Below are positions 30,136-39,052 of a DNA stretch of 64,000 nucleotides, piece after piece; within the stretch, counting starts at the first letter, position 1, and each line of letters starts with the position of its first letter. The notes beneath the pieces are model-generated. The model saw nothing but the letters and a program-made list of their open reading frames with translations. It had not been told where the DNA came from and ran no database searches. Where the stretch lies: the NCBI RefSeq assembly GCF_900168205.1, contig NZ_FUZE01000005.1, forward strand, positions 1-64,000. Reading direction: 5' to 3'. A program made the translations under genes and the position numbers. Origin of the DNA: Chryseobacterium balustinum (GTDB lineage Bacteria; Bacteroidota; Bacteroidia; Flavobacteriales; Weeksellaceae).

Positions 30136-31293
30136 TTAGTGAAGTTTTAGAATTAAGTAATTGACTTTACTATTCACTCTCACCATCACTTTTCGGATAA
30201 GATGTAAAGGTTTAATATTATCTGAATAAATGACTGCTGTACCTCGAGAACCTACAGTTAATGCCTGTTCTTTATTGTCCAAAACAAATTTTGCAATCAA
30301 TTTTCCGTCTGTTTCTGGCAATTGTCTTGCCGTGTCAGGAATTCCGGCAGTGGTTGCATTACCACCAAGCATACCTCCTGCATTATTCATGATACCTTGG
30401 CTGGTTGCATCTACTACATATTCCAGTTTTGCTTTTACCACCTTTCCTGGTGAGGTTTTTAGGGCAATTTCTACTTCGTTACCATTTTTCACTGCTTCCA
30501 GTTCATTTTGAGAAAAGAATGCGATAATAGACTGTTGTTTTTGGATCAAAACAAAAGCTGATTTAAAAGGGGCCATCATAGCGCCCTCATTCAGTTGTAC
30601 ATTGGGAATTAATCCGTCTGTCGGGGCTAAAATTACCGTTTGAGAAAGATTCCATTTTGCTTTTTCCAGTTTTGCTTTCAGTTCAGAAACTGAAGCATTT
30701 TCTCCGTTGTGAGTAGAGTAGTATTTGGTTTCTAAAGATGATTTTTGAGCCTGAGCTGCACTGATTCTTGATTGCAAATCCTGTGAGGTTGACATCGCCT
30801 GTTCCAAATCGAATCTGTTGGCTGCACCTGCTTCTACCAATTCTTGATATTGCTTTATTCTTTTATTGCTCAAATTCAATTGAGACTGTAAACTCGAAAT
30901 ATTTTTACGGGAAGCATCGATATCAGAATTGTAAGACGAAACAGTAGATTTCATATTGCTTAGCTGAGCTTCCAAAGATTCTATTTCCTGTTGATAAGGT
31001 AAGGGGTCGATGGTAAACAATGTATCTCCTTTCTTAACTTCCTGATTGGTTTTCACATATACTTTTTTTACTTTTCCTAAAGTTTGAGTGGTAATATCTA
31101 CGCTTCGGTTACCTACTTTTACATCCGATGTAATAGGACAAAAGTAGTTCAGACTCAATATAAGTGCGATAGATCCGAAAATAGGCAAGGAGTATACAAC
31201 AACCTGTGTGTTGAAATTCCAAGGAATTAATTTTAATTTTTTAATGAGAAGCCAGCAAATTCCGGCATATATTCCGATAAGTAATTCTAACAT
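30136..31293 (-). CDS. HlyD/EmrA-like membrane fusion protein
   Basis: The 385-residue protein has two N-terminal hydrophobic stretches (about 1-20 and 30-50), then a lipoyl half (VKKVYVKTNQEVKKGDTLFT), a long coiled-coil hairpin (about 95-200), the second lipoyl half (LAPTDGLIPNVQLNEGAMMA) and a beta-barrel region. It is a periplasmic adaptor anchored in the inner membrane that joins a pump to TolC. It resembles E. coli YiaV, including the adjacent DUF3302 partner (YiaW). No inner-membrane pump is encoded in the operon. Confidence 0.9.
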   Translation of the reverse strand: MLELLIGIYAGICWLLIKKLKLIPWNFNTQVVVYSLPIFGSIALILSLNYFCPITSDVKVGNRSVDITTQTLGKVKKVYVKTNQEVKKGDTLFTIDPLPYQQEIESLEAQLSNMKSTVSSYNSDIDASRKNISSLQSQLNLSNKRIKQYQELVEAGAANRFDLEQAMSTSQDLQSRISAAQAQKSSLETKYYSTHNGENASVSELKAKLEKAKWNLSQTVILAPTDGLIPNVQLNEGAMMAPFKSAFVLIQKQQSIIAFFSQNELEAVKNGNEVEIALKTSPGKVVKAKLEYVVDATSQGIMNNAGGMLGGNATTAGIPDTARQLPETDGKLIAKFVLDNKEQALTVGSRGTAVIYSDNIKPLHLIRKVMVRVNSKVNYLILKLH

Positions 31294-31305
31294 AATTTTT
31301 TATTC

Positions 31306-31707
31306 TTAATGATTTTGTGTTTCTTCTAAAAGCGATTGTTTTTCTTCAAGTAAGATTTCTTCTTTTCCGCTTGAGGGCTCTGATTCTTCTGAATCTGAAA
31401 TAGGTGTTTTTTCTTTTTTATAATCGTAGTTTGCCCATATTAAAGCAACTGGCCAAAGAAGACCGCCAAATATCAATGAAAGCAAACACATGCTTTTAAT
31501 CGCATTTAATTGGGGATGGTTTTTCTTTTCCGCCACTTTTTCAGGATAGATATGAACTTTCCAAAAAAGAAAGATTCCGGCAAATGGTAAAATGAGCAGT
31601 ATAAGCCAAGATGCTGTATCTGCGATAGTATCTTCTAAAGTTCCTGTGGAAGCATACGAAAGGCCACAACACAGGAATACACACAGTATTGTAAGTAATT
31701 TTTGCAT
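31306..31707 (-). CDS. DUF3302 membrane protein (YiaW-like)
   Basis: The 133-residue protein has a signal-like first hydrophobic segment (ending SYAS, about 20) and two further membrane segments (about 33-50 and 72-92) around IYPEKVAEKKNHPQLNAIKS. It ends in an acidic cytosolic tail rich in Glu and Ser. This matches DUF3302, known from E. coli yiaW beside the HlyD-type yiaV. It is 12 nt upstream of the HlyD gene. Its role with the adaptor is unproven. It may stand in for or stabilise an inner-membrane component. Confidence 0.78.
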   Translation of the reverse strand: MQKLLTILCVFLCCGLSYASTGTLEDTIADTASWLILLILPFAGIFLFWKVHIYPEKVAEKKNHPQLNAIKSMCLLSLIFGGLLWPVALIWANYDYKKEKTPISDSEESEPSSGKEEILLEEKQSLLEETQNH

Positions 31708-31782
31708 AGTAAAATAATTTGGGATAAAAATCCCGGCATATCAGTTAAGATAATACCGAGAATCATAAAGCATGATAAAAAA

Positions 31783-32427
31783 CTAATTTTTAGTTCCGTA
31801 TTCTTCACGAAGTACACTGCGCAAGAAATTGGCATTTTCATGGTAAATGGTAATTTGCTGCGAACTTAAAACCTGGTCAAAAGCTTTGTCGGCTTTCTTC
31901 AGTGCTTTGTGCAGTTTGCGCTGAGCATTATTTTTACCTTTATTATTTTCGGAAGAGAAATAAGCATCTAAATCTTTCCTTACATTTTCTACTACTTTTT
32001 GATTAATGTTGAAAACCGGTGTCAACTGATCGTTGGTTAAATCGAGCATATTTGTCATAACAATTGTTCTGAAAGTTGCGGCTCTTGTGATTTTATTTTC
32101 CTGAAAAAGCTGAAACTGTGCCGGTGAAAGAATGTTTTGTAGAGCAACGTTTCTTTCTTTTAAGATTTTTGCAAAACTTTCGATATTTTCTTTCTGTGAA
32201 GAATTTTGAGCAAAGCTTTTTTGGTCTAAATTTTCTACAGCTGAAGCGGCTTGTAAATTGATTTGATAAATCTGTTCTGCCTGTAACGGTGTCATATTAA
32301 GAAATGACATTTCCTGGGTAATGTAAGTGCCGATTTTTTCTACCTGTTGAGATTGAGCATTTACAGTGTTACTTGCTAACAGCATGAATAAGCTTAATAC
32401 ACCTATTCTTAGAATTTTTTTGTTCAT
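31783..32427 (-). CDS. Periplasmic LTxxQ-motif protein (Spy/CpxP-like)
   Basis: The start is the ATG at 32425-32427, which gives a clean signal peptide (cut near NTVNAQ, residue 25). The alternative 66 nt upstream lies on top of the operon promoter. The mature protein is all-helical, with two LTxxQ-like repeats, MTPLQAEQIYQIN (about 50) and LTNDQLTPVFNINQ (about 132), as in Spy/CpxP envelope-stress chaperones and heavy-metal-binding relatives. It is probably a periplasmic sensor or chaperone for the efflux operon it leads. The sequence is divergent, so the family call is moderate. Confidence 0.7.
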   Translation of the reverse strand: MNKKILRIGVLSLFMLLASNTVNAQSQQVEKIGTYITQEMSFLNMTPLQAEQIYQINLQAASAVENLDQKSFAQNSSQKENIESFAKILKERNVALQNILSPAQFQLFQENKITRAATFRTIVMTNMLDLTNDQLTPVFNINQKVVENVRKDLDAYFSSENNKGKNNAQRKLHKALKKADKAFDQVLSSQQITIYHENANFLRSVLREEYGTKN

Positions 32428-32449
32428 TGTTTTTTGTTTTAAATCATAC

Positions 32450-32487
32450 TTTTTTGTACAATCTGCTGTATTACAGTTTTTTGTACA
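32450..32487. promoter_or_regulatory. Repeated TTTTTTGTACA words with a palindrome, candidate operator
   Basis: TTTTTTGTACA occurs at 32450-32460 and 32477-32487, and the palindrome CTGTA-T-TACAG (32466-32476) sits between them. The cluster is just downstream of the likely -7 box of the efflux operon, a position suited to a repressor. Confidence 0.4.
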
Positions 32488-32490
32488 GTG

Positions 32491-32498
32491 CAAAATTA
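32491..32498 (-). promoter_or_regulatory. -7 box (TAATTTTG) of the efflux operon
   Basis: On the minus strand TAATTTTG matches TAnnTTTG about 63 nt upstream of the LTxxQ gene's ATG. No -33 TTTG is visible. The box lies between the Crp/Fnr gene and the operon, so the operon can be transcribed apart from its regulator. Confidence 0.45.
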
Positions 32499-32530
32499 GA
32501 ACGAAGAAACTTTGAAAAACTATTCTTAAG

Positions 32531-33139
32531 TTATTTTTTCGGCGGTGATTTTTTTTGTATACGAGCGGTTAGTCTGGATAAAGAATTGGGTGTGATGCCT
32601 AAGAAATTGGCGATGTACTTACGGTTTGCATTTCTTGTAATATAAGGGCGGTTTTTAAGAAACGTTTCGTACCGTGTACTGGGAGAGTTACTGCACGAAT
32701 CTTCTGTACGGATGCGCAGCGTATCTATAATAATTTTTAAAGATTTGATATAAAACTGAAAAATACCTTTGTGCTGAAATGCCAATTCTTCGAAAGTGTC
32801 TTTTGGAAACAGCAATAATTGAGTATCTACAAGTGCTTCAATCGTATATTTTGTCTCTCTTTGTCCTTCGTAATATTCAGGAATGCCAACAATGACAGCA
32901 TGTTCTTTTTCTGAGGTAAAAAACATATTACTTTCTATACCCTCATCTGAATCAAAATACCAACGCAACAAACCGGTAGTAAGTACAAAAACATGCTCAA
33001 ACATATCTCCTGACTCTACAAGCTTTGTTTTTTTTGGAAGAAATAAAGGTTTAGCGATTTGTGACAACGCAATACGTTCTTCATCATTAAGCTGATGAAG
33101 GTGTTCCAGATGTTTTAATAATTCTGATGGCGTTGTCAT
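32531..33139 (-). CDS. Crp/Fnr family transcriptional regulator
   Basis: The 202-residue protein has a cNMP-binding-like N-terminal domain (about 20-120; FLPKKTKLVESGDMFEHVFV) and a C-terminal helix-turn-helix (RKYIANFLGITPNSLSRLTAR) with a basic end (IQKKSPPKK). It lies directly upstream of the efflux operon on the same strand with a 103-nt spacer containing a promoter and repeated motifs, so it is a candidate regulator of that operon. The ligand is unknown. Confidence 0.88.
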   Translation of the reverse strand: MTTPSELLKHLEHLHQLNDEERIALSQIAKPLFLPKKTKLVESGDMFEHVFVLTTGLLRWYFDSDEGIESNMFFTSEKEHAVIVGIPEYYEGQRETKYTIEALVDTQLLLFPKDTFEELAFQHKGIFQFYIKSLKIIIDTLRIRTEDSCSNSPSTRYETFLKNRPYITRNANRKYIANFLGITPNSLSRLTARIQKKSPPKK

Positions 33140-33286
33140 TTTTTAAGGACCTAAAATTAGATTATTAAAAATAAAGAAAAAAACTTGATAAAGAAAAAAA
33201 TGTTAATGATTAACAACGAAATCTTTACTTCTGAAAAGTGTAAACAAGCTTTTCAGATTTTGAAAACATAAAACTATAAAACAAAA

Positions 33287-33312
33287 AAACTCACAATAAA
33301 AATTGTGAGTTT
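33287..33312 (-). terminator. tRNA operon terminator, copy T1
   Basis: The 11-bp stem AAACTCACAAT with its complement and an AAAA loop is followed on the minus strand by a T-run. It lies 4 nt past tRNA-Arg. Related copies are at 35167, 37156 and 37511. Confidence 0.88.
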
Positions 33313-33316
33313 TAAG

Positions 33317-33390
33317 TGAGCGCGTCAGGATTCGAACCTGAGACCGTCTGCTTAGAAGGCAGATGCTCTATCCAGCTGAGCTACGCACCC
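33317..33390 (-). tRNA. tRNA-Arg (anticodon TCT)
   Basis: The 74-nt gene reads on the minus strand as a complete cloverleaf. The acceptor GGGTGCG pairs with CGCGCTC (two wobble pairs), the D stem is GCTC/GAGC, and the anticodon stem TCTGC/GCAGA encloses loop CTTCTAA. The T arm has TTCGAAT and the discriminator is A. CCA is not encoded. Confidence 0.96.
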
Positions 33391-33422
33391 ATTAAATAGT
33401 TTTGAGAAAACTATTAAAACAG

Positions 33423-33497
33423 TCGGGGCGGCAGGATTCGAACCTGCGACCTCCTGGTCCCAAACCAGGCGCGATGACCGGACTACGCTACGCCCCG
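33423..33497 (-). tRNA. tRNA-Pro (anticodon TGG)
   Basis: The 75-nt gene is on the minus strand. Acceptor CGGGGCG pairs with CGCCCCG, the anticodon stem CCTGG/CCAGG surrounds TTTGGGA, and the T arm is GCAGGTTCGAATCCTGC. It lies 32 nt upstream of tRNA-Arg in one transcript. Confidence 0.96.
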
Positions 33498-33544
33498 ATT
33501 AAGGGTCATCTTTTAACAAGTATTACCTTGTTTTTTTCTGAGTG

Positions 33545-33574
33545 CAAAGATAGGAGATTTTTTTATATTTCAAA
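33545..33574 (-). promoter_or_regulatory. Promoter of the tRNA-Pro/tRNA-Arg operon
   Basis: On the minus strand TTTG (33571-33574) and TATCTTTG (33545-33552) are separated by 18 nt. The box ends 47 nt before tRNA-Pro. Confidence 0.7.
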
Positions 33575-33890
33575 ATAAAATCTGCAATAATTTTTAATGA
33601 ATATTTAAGTTTTACTCGTTAACACCTCTAACGATATTGGTAACCATTTACTTACCGTACATTATGAAATTGAAAAAATAATTTTATAATTTCACTTTAG
33701 CAATAGGAGTGTTGATCATTGCAAGTTAAAAATTAGAAAAATGGAATTGTATTTTTAAAACAGAATTAGGTTTGTAGTCTCATCAACGTTTGAAGTTCAG
33801 GAGAAAAATATTGTCGTTTCAGATTAATATTATGGCAAATTTATATTAAATAACCACGCTACTTTTGTAATATCAATTTTATAAAACATC
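33575..33890. other. Gene-free spacer before the MFS gene
   Basis: The stretch is AT-rich with no open frame. Near its right end TACTTTTG (33860-33867) matches the -7 consensus 24 nt before the MFS start, without a clear -33 element. Nothing else is visible. Confidence 0.5.
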
Positions 33891-35093
33891 ATGAAAAATA
33901 AAACAAGAGAGGGTTTTTCTTATATCCTGTTGATAATAAATGTGTTGGTTTTGGTTTTAGTGTCCAGTAATCTGCGTTCTCCCATTACTTCTGTAGGTCC
34001 GGTTCTCAATCAAATTAGCAATTCACTTCATTTAAATAATTTACAAAGCAGTATGCTCACATCAATTCCCCTCATGATGTTTGCGGGTTGTTCGGTTTTG
34101 GTGAGTAGGTTTTCGCACCGTTTCAGTATTAACCGATTTTTATTATACGCATTGATTATTTTGAGTTTCGGGCTTTTTATGCGAGTTTTTGGCTCGGTCT
34201 GGACTTTATTTACAGGATCAGTATTTATTGGCTTGGGAATTTGTATCGGAAATGTAATTACGCCAGGTTACATTAAGAGCAATTTTCCGAAACAGATAGG
34301 TTTAATGACCGGTATTTTTGCTGTTTCCATGAATCTTACTGCCGCTTTGGCTTCAGGATACAGTGTAAGTCTTGGTGAATGGACGGGTTATGGATGGCGC
34401 GGTTCTTTAGGAATTTGGCTTGTAATTGCATTATTGGCATTATTTGTTGTGGTTTTAGAATTATTACTAAATAAATCCAGAGTACAACAGACAGGTGCTT
34501 CACTTGCTAAGTCTGATTTCAATATGTTTAAATCTCCTCAGGCTTGGAATATCAGTGTTTTTATGGGACTTCAGTCTTTGGTATATTATTCATTAATCTC
34601 GTGGTTACCGGCTGTTCTTGGTGATTACGGAATGCGGGGAAATGAACCGGGTTGGATTTTATTTATCATACAGATTTCAATGATTCCAATCACTTTTATA
34701 GGGCCTATTATTGCAAATAAAATGAAAAATCAAAAAGTGATGATTGTTTTTATCTCTGTGTTAATGCTTGCAAGTATTCTGATGTTTGCCTGGCTGAAAT
34801 CAGAATGGATTTATGCAACTGCTGTGTTGTTAGGTTTATCAAATGGTCTGTCGTTTAGTTTGTCGATTTTATTTTTCTCTTTGCGGACAAAATCCAGTGC
34901 CAATGCGATTAAAATTTCAGGAATGGCGCAATCTGTTGGGTATTTGATAGCTGCTTTCGGACCGGCTGTCTTCGGTAAATTACATGATTACGATACTTCT
35001 TGGAAATGGTCATTTTACTTTTTAGGAATTTCGGTCATCGTGATGTTTTATTTTGGAATAAAAGCAGCAAGGAGAAAATTTGTAGAAGATTAA
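33891..35093 (+). CDS. MFS transporter, CynX/NimT family
   Basis: The 400-residue inner-membrane protein has about 12 segments. The N-terminal block NLRSPITSVGPVLNQI (about 26-41) is the hallmark of the CynX/NimT group, which includes cyanate and 2-nitroimidazole transporters. GYIKSNFPKQIGLMTGIFAV (about 125) is the matching segment 5 region. The substrate is unknown. The gene stands alone between two copies of the tRNA operon terminator, which suggests insertion beside the tRNA genes. Confidence 0.9.
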   Translation: MKNKTREGFSYILLIINVLVLVLVSSNLRSPITSVGPVLNQISNSLHLNNLQSSMLTSIPLMMFAGCSVLVSRFSHRFSINRFLLYALIILSFGLFMRVFGSVWTLFTGSVFIGLGICIGNVITPGYIKSNFPKQIGLMTGIFAVSMNLTAALASGYSVSLGEWTGYGWRGSLGIWLVIALLALFVVVLELLLNKSRVQQTGASLAKSDFNMFKSPQAWNISVFMGLQSLVYYSLISWLPAVLGDYGMRGNEPGWILFIIQISMIPITFIGPIIANKMKNQKVMIVFISVLMLASILMFAWLKSEWIYATAVLLGLSNGLSFSLSILFFSLRTKSSANAIKISGMAQSVGYLIAAFGPAVFGKLHDYDTSWKWSFYFLGISVIVMFYFGIKAARRKFVED

Positions 35094-35166
35094 ATAAAAT
35101 TTTTTAGTGTTGAAATCAATATGAAAACATTTAGAATAAAGTATATTGAAAACTTATAAAAACAAA

Positions 35167-35193
35167 AAAACTCACAATATTACTGTGAGTTTT
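35167..35193. terminator. Terminator, copy T2 of the tRNA terminator family
   Basis: AAAACTCACA pairs with TGTGAGTTTT around a 7-nt loop. The 24 nt at 35155-35178 are identical to 37143-37166 (T3). The loop differs from the other copies. It separates the convergent MFS and hydrolase genes. Confidence 0.85.
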
Positions 35194-35223
35194 TTGTTTG
35201 TGAAAGAATTATTATCAAATTGT

Positions 35224-36792
35224 TTAATTTTTTATTTTTTGTAAATCTAAATCCTGAAAGTCAAAACTGAAGTCTATCTCCGGCGAAATCCCTTTCATCT
35301 TTATACTTTGTGCTTTACCTTCTTCATCTAAACTAAATATGGCAAATGCATCGCCATTCATATCTTGGTATTCCCATTTAATGGCAAAAGTATTTGCTTT
35401 GTAAAAACTCATAGGTCCATTTAGTTTTGGCGAACGATATGACTTAAACCATAGTTGATTTCCTTTTAAGAAAATCTCAACTTTTCCAAACCATTTATCT
35501 TCATACAAACCGATTAAATCTTCATTTTTTAAGGTTGTGTTTTTGGCTTTACTTACCGTTTCCCAAACTTTTTTGGTTACTTCATCTCCGGATTTTTTTT
35601 GGGCCTCAAGATGAGCTACATATTTATCTACCCAGCCAAAATCATTCAATCCTAAATAGCTGTCAATAATAGTTTGACTTACCGATGAGAAAAGACCGAT
35701 TCCACCAATTTCTGTATTCGTTAAAATAACAATACCCAAATTTAAGTCAGGAATCATGGTAACAATAGAAAGCATTCCGGGTAAGCCACCGGTATGCGAT
35801 ACACTTAAATTCCCTTTGATATCAGATAAATCCCAGCCTAATCCGTATCCATTGAAGTGTTGGTTATATCTTGGGTTAGGATTTGTTCTTTGAACAGTAT
35901 GTATGGTCCACATTTCACTTTGTCTTTCTTCAGTGAAAAGCTGTTGGTCTAGATTGGTTCCATATTTACCTTTGTTTAACTGAGTAAGCATCCATTTAGA
36001 CATATCATTAACGTTTGATACAATTCCTCCTGCAGCGCCATTTACCATTGCTCCGTATAACGATATTTTTTTTATGGTACCTGATTCTGACGAATGCGGA
36101 GATGCCATTGTATTCATATCTTTTATTTGGTTGACGGAACTGAAAGAATTTTTCATTTGTAAGGGTTCCAGAATGCGTTTTTGTATGAAAGCTTCCCAGG
36201 TCATTCCGCTTATTCTTGCGGTGACTTCACCCGCTACTAAATATAGTTGATTGTCATAATCAAATTGTGTTCGGAAGCCTGAAACTGGCTTAAAGTGCTG
36301 AAATGACGTTACCACATCTTTAATGGTAAAGTTTGTGCCATCTGGAAACATCATTAAATCGCCAGCTCCCAAACCAAGACCGCTTCGATGAGTTAGTAGA
36401 TCTTCAATAGTGAAATTTTCTGTCACATAGTCATTGTACATTTTAAATTCGGGAATGTATTTTTTGACTTTGTCAGTCCATGAAAGCTTTCCTTCATCTA
36501 CTAAAATCGATAAAGCAGCAGTTGTAAAAGCCTTGCTATTAGAGGCTATCTCAAAATTTGTATGTTCATCTACAGGTAATTTGCTGTCAACTGATTTTAT
36601 ACCGTAACCTTTTTCATGAATTATTTTTCCATCTTTTACGATAGCTACAGCAGCTCCTGCAACATTGAATTTACCCATTGCGTTAGCAACAAGTGCATCT
36701 ATTTCTTTAGAATTTATTTGCCCAAATATAGTATTACTTGCAAGTAAAGTAATAGTTGTAATGAGGAATAGATGCGGTTTTATTCTTGTCAT
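35224..36792 (-). CDS. Serine hydrolase, class C beta-lactamase family, with DUF3471
   Basis: The 522-residue protein has a signal peptide (to about FGQ, residue 25) and a penicillin-binding-like domain. All three active-site motifs are visible: SxxK as SNSK (about 84-87), YxN as YDN in FDYDNQLYLVAGE, and HTG in VSHTGGLPGMLS. The C-terminal 110 residues form a DUF3471-like beta domain (LIGLYEDKWFGKVEIFLKG). Such proteins include beta-lactamases, D-aminopeptidases and esterases, and without an omega-loop assignment resistance should not be assumed. It is periplasmic. It lies alone between terminator copies T2 and T3. Confidence 0.88.
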   Translation of the reverse strand: MTRIKPHLFLITTITLLASNTIFGQINSKEIDALVANAMGKFNVAGAAVAIVKDGKIIHEKGYGIKSVDSKLPVDEHTNFEIASNSKAFTTAALSILVDEGKLSWTDKVKKYIPEFKMYNDYVTENFTIEDLLTHRSGLGLGAGDLMMFPDGTNFTIKDVVTSFQHFKPVSGFRTQFDYDNQLYLVAGEVTARISGMTWEAFIQKRILEPLQMKNSFSSVNQIKDMNTMASPHSSESGTIKKISLYGAMVNGAAGGIVSNVNDMSKWMLTQLNKGKYGTNLDQQLFTEERQSEMWTIHTVQRTNPNPRYNQHFNGYGLGWDLSDIKGNLSVSHTGGLPGMLSIVTMIPDLNLGIVILTNTEIGGIGLFSSVSQTIIDSYLGLNDFGWVDKYVAHLEAQKKSGDEVTKKVWETVSKAKNTTLKNEDLIGLYEDKWFGKVEIFLKGNQLWFKSYRSPKLNGPMSFYKANTFAIKWEYQDMNGDAFAIFSLDEEGKAQSIKMKGISPEIDFSFDFQDLDLQKIKN

Positions 36793-37142
36793 AATTAATT
36801 ATTTGTTGTCATTGTTTTAGTTTTGTCTAAGCCTTCGGTAGTTTTAAAGCTATCGATAATTAAGCGGGCTAAATTTAGATATTAAAAACGGAATTTTGAG
36901 CCACAAAAAATAACTTAAAGCATATTTCAGATTACTTTATATGTATTTCTTGGTTTTGTCTGTCTAAAAGGTTTGGAGGACTATTTATTTGAAGTGAGAA
37001 AAAAGAGATTTACTTGAAATTGATGAAATAACCAGATAAATATTTAAGGTAGTATATCTTTTAATGTAATAAAGTAAGATTGGTTTATGTATGAAAATCA
37101 AAAATTAGTGAAATAAAAAGAAAAGGAGGGAATTTCGAAACG
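36793..37142. other. Gene-free spacer upstream of the hydrolase
   Basis: About 350 nt of AT-rich sequence with no coding-like frame. No TAnnTTTG box is seen on the minus strand near the hydrolase start. The right end merges into terminator copy T3. Confidence 0.5.
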
Positions 37143-37155
37143 TATAAAAACAAAA

Positions 37156-37181
37156 AAACTCACAATAAAAATTGTGAGTTT
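37156..37181 (-). terminator. tRNA terminator copy T3
   Basis: It has the same stem and AAAA loop as T1 and is followed on the minus strand by a T-run. It lies after the truncated tRNA-Arg fragment and the GIY-YIG gene. Confidence 0.85.
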
Positions 37182-37185
37182 TAAG

Positions 37186-37614
<429 letters not shown>

Positions 37615-37646
37615 ATTGAATAGTTTTGAGAAAACTATTAAAACAG

Positions 37647-37721
37647 TCGGGGCGGCAGGATTCGAACCTGCGACCTCCTGGTCCCAAACCAGGCGCGATG
37701 ACCGGACTACGCTACGCCCCG
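37647..37721 (-). tRNA. tRNA-Pro (anticodon TGG), second copy
   Basis: Identical over all 75 nt to the gene at 33423-33497. It lies between tRNA-Ser and tRNA-Arg. Confidence 0.96.
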
Positions 37722-37735
37722 AGGAATAATAAATG

Positions 37736-37822
37736 CGGAGAGTAAGGGATTCGAACCCTTGGTACCGTTACCAGTACGCATGTTTAGCAAACATGTCCTT
37801 TCGGCCACTCAGGCAACTCTCC
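37736..37822 (-). tRNA. tRNA-Ser (anticodon GCT)
   Basis: The 87-nt class II tRNA has acceptor GGAGAGT, an anticodon stem CATGT/ACATG around TTGCTAA, a long variable arm and T arm AGGGTTCGAATCCCT. It is first in the Ser-Pro-Arg transcript. Confidence 0.95.
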
Positions 37823-37867
37823 TTTATTATTGTATTTTAATGATCTTCTGTTCCGTTATTGCGAGTG

Positions 37868-37899
37868 CAAATATAGAACAGATTTCCTTATTTACCAAA
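37868..37899 (-). promoter_or_regulatory. Promoter of the tRNA-Ser/Pro/Arg operon
   Basis: On the minus strand TTTG (37896-37899), 20 nt, then TATATTTG (37868-37875). The box lies 45 nt before tRNA-Ser. It resembles the first tRNA promoter, with GTGCAAA preceding both boxes on the plus strand. Confidence 0.7.
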
Positions 37900-37958
37900 T
37901 AAAATTCAGAAAAAAATTGTGTATTTTTACGCTAATAAATGATTAAAAATTTAAACTA

Positions 37959-38984
37959 ATGCGTAAGACATTATATATCATCGGATTAAGCGTATTTGTT
38001 TTTTCGTGTACATCACAAAAAAATATTAAAAAAAATACCTACCGCCCTAAAACTACAGTCACACAACCAAAAACTGTAACTAATTCTACTTCTCAGGAAA
38101 AAGCTAAACCACAAATTACAAAAGAAAGTGGAGTAGAATTTTTTACTACAAATATTGCAGATATAACTAAAAATGATAATACCGCAAGTTATGGTTCTAT
38201 TGTTTCGGCAAAACCCGCAGGATACAAAGTTGTAAAAACTCATTTCCCTGCTATTGCACAAAATTTCAGACAAAAATATCTTATTCTTCATTATACCGTT
38301 TTACCGGATGATAAATCAATAACCGTTCTTACTCAGCAAGGAGTTAGTGCACATTATCTTGTAAATAATTTAGGTGACAATGAAATCTATCAATTAGTAG
38401 ATGAAAACAAGCGTTCTTATCATGCAGGAGTAAGTGCATGGCGTGCAGATAAAAATCTAAACGACACTTCAATTGGAATTGAGATTGTAAATATGGGATA
38501 TACTGCAGATGCAACTGGTGCAAAGACTTTCCAGCCTTTTAGCGACGATCAGATCAAAAAAGTGGCGGCTTTAGCTAAAGATATTGTAAGCAGATATAAT
38601 ATTCCTGCAACCAATGTTTTGGCACATTCAGATATTGCTCCGGCAAGAAAACAGGACCCGGGTCCACAGTTTCCATGGAAAAAACTTTACGACGAGTATC
38701 AAATCGGAATGTGGTATGACGAAGCTGCAAAACAAAATCTTTTGACTTTAGCACAAACCGATGTTTCAACGAGATATAATGACTCTCCGTTCATCTTTTT
38801 GGTTCAGACTGCATTGCAGAAATTTGGTTACGAAACTTTTCCTAACGGAAAGTGGGATGATGCAACGAAAAAAACAATTGAAGCATTGCAATATCATTTC
38901 AGACCTCAAAAATACGATGGGATTATGGATGCCGAAACATGGGCAATTCTTCAAGCTTTAAATCAAAAATATCCTACAAAATAA
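37959..38984 (+). CDS. N-acetylmuramoyl-L-alanine amidase lipoprotein with peptidoglycan-binding domain
   Basis: The 341-residue protein has a lipoprotein signal peptide (VFSC, Cys17), a Thr/Lys linker, and an Amidase_2 domain (about 95-240). Zinc ligands are His in LILHYTV and His/Asp in LAHSDIAPARKQDPGPQFPW. The C-terminal PG_binding_1 domain covers about 265-335 (LVQTALQKFGYETFPNGKWD, then WAILQAL). It cleaves the lactyl-Ala bond of peptidoglycan at the cell envelope, in the AmiD-like group that recycles wall fragments. It is monocistronic, next to the tRNA-Ser operon and reading away from it. Confidence 0.93.
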   Translation: MRKTLYIIGLSVFVFSCTSQKNIKKNTYRPKTTVTQPKTVTNSTSQEKAKPQITKESGVEFFTTNIADITKNDNTASYGSIVSAKPAGYKVVKTHFPAIAQNFRQKYLILHYTVLPDDKSITVLTQQGVSAHYLVNNLGDNEIYQLVDENKRSYHAGVSAWRADKNLNDTSIGIEIVNMGYTADATGAKTFQPFSDDQIKKVAALAKDIVSRYNIPATNVLAHSDIAPARKQDPGPQFPWKKLYDEYQIGMWYDEAAKQNLLTLAQTDVSTRYNDSPFIFLVQTALQKFGYETFPNGKWDDATKKTIEALQYHFRPQKYDGIMDAETWAILQALNQKYPTK

Positions 38985-38990
38985 ATTTTT

Positions 38991-39017
38991 AAAGCGCATC
39001 TTTACGGTGCGTTTTTT
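38991..39017 (+). terminator. Terminator of the amidase gene
   Basis: AAAGCGCA pairs with TGCGTTTT (one G-T pair) around a 9-nt loop and a T-run follows. Confidence 0.8.
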
Positions 39018-39052
39018 ATTAATCAAATAATTAAACTATTAAATAATATTTA

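Larger units (their letters stand above)
33281..33497. repeat. tRNA-Arg/tRNA-Pro duplication, copy 1
   Basis: About 217 bp comprising terminator, tRNA-Arg, spacer and tRNA-Pro are repeated almost exactly at 37505-37721. Only a few bases differ, at the terminator-tRNA junction and in the spacer. Confidence 0.95.
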
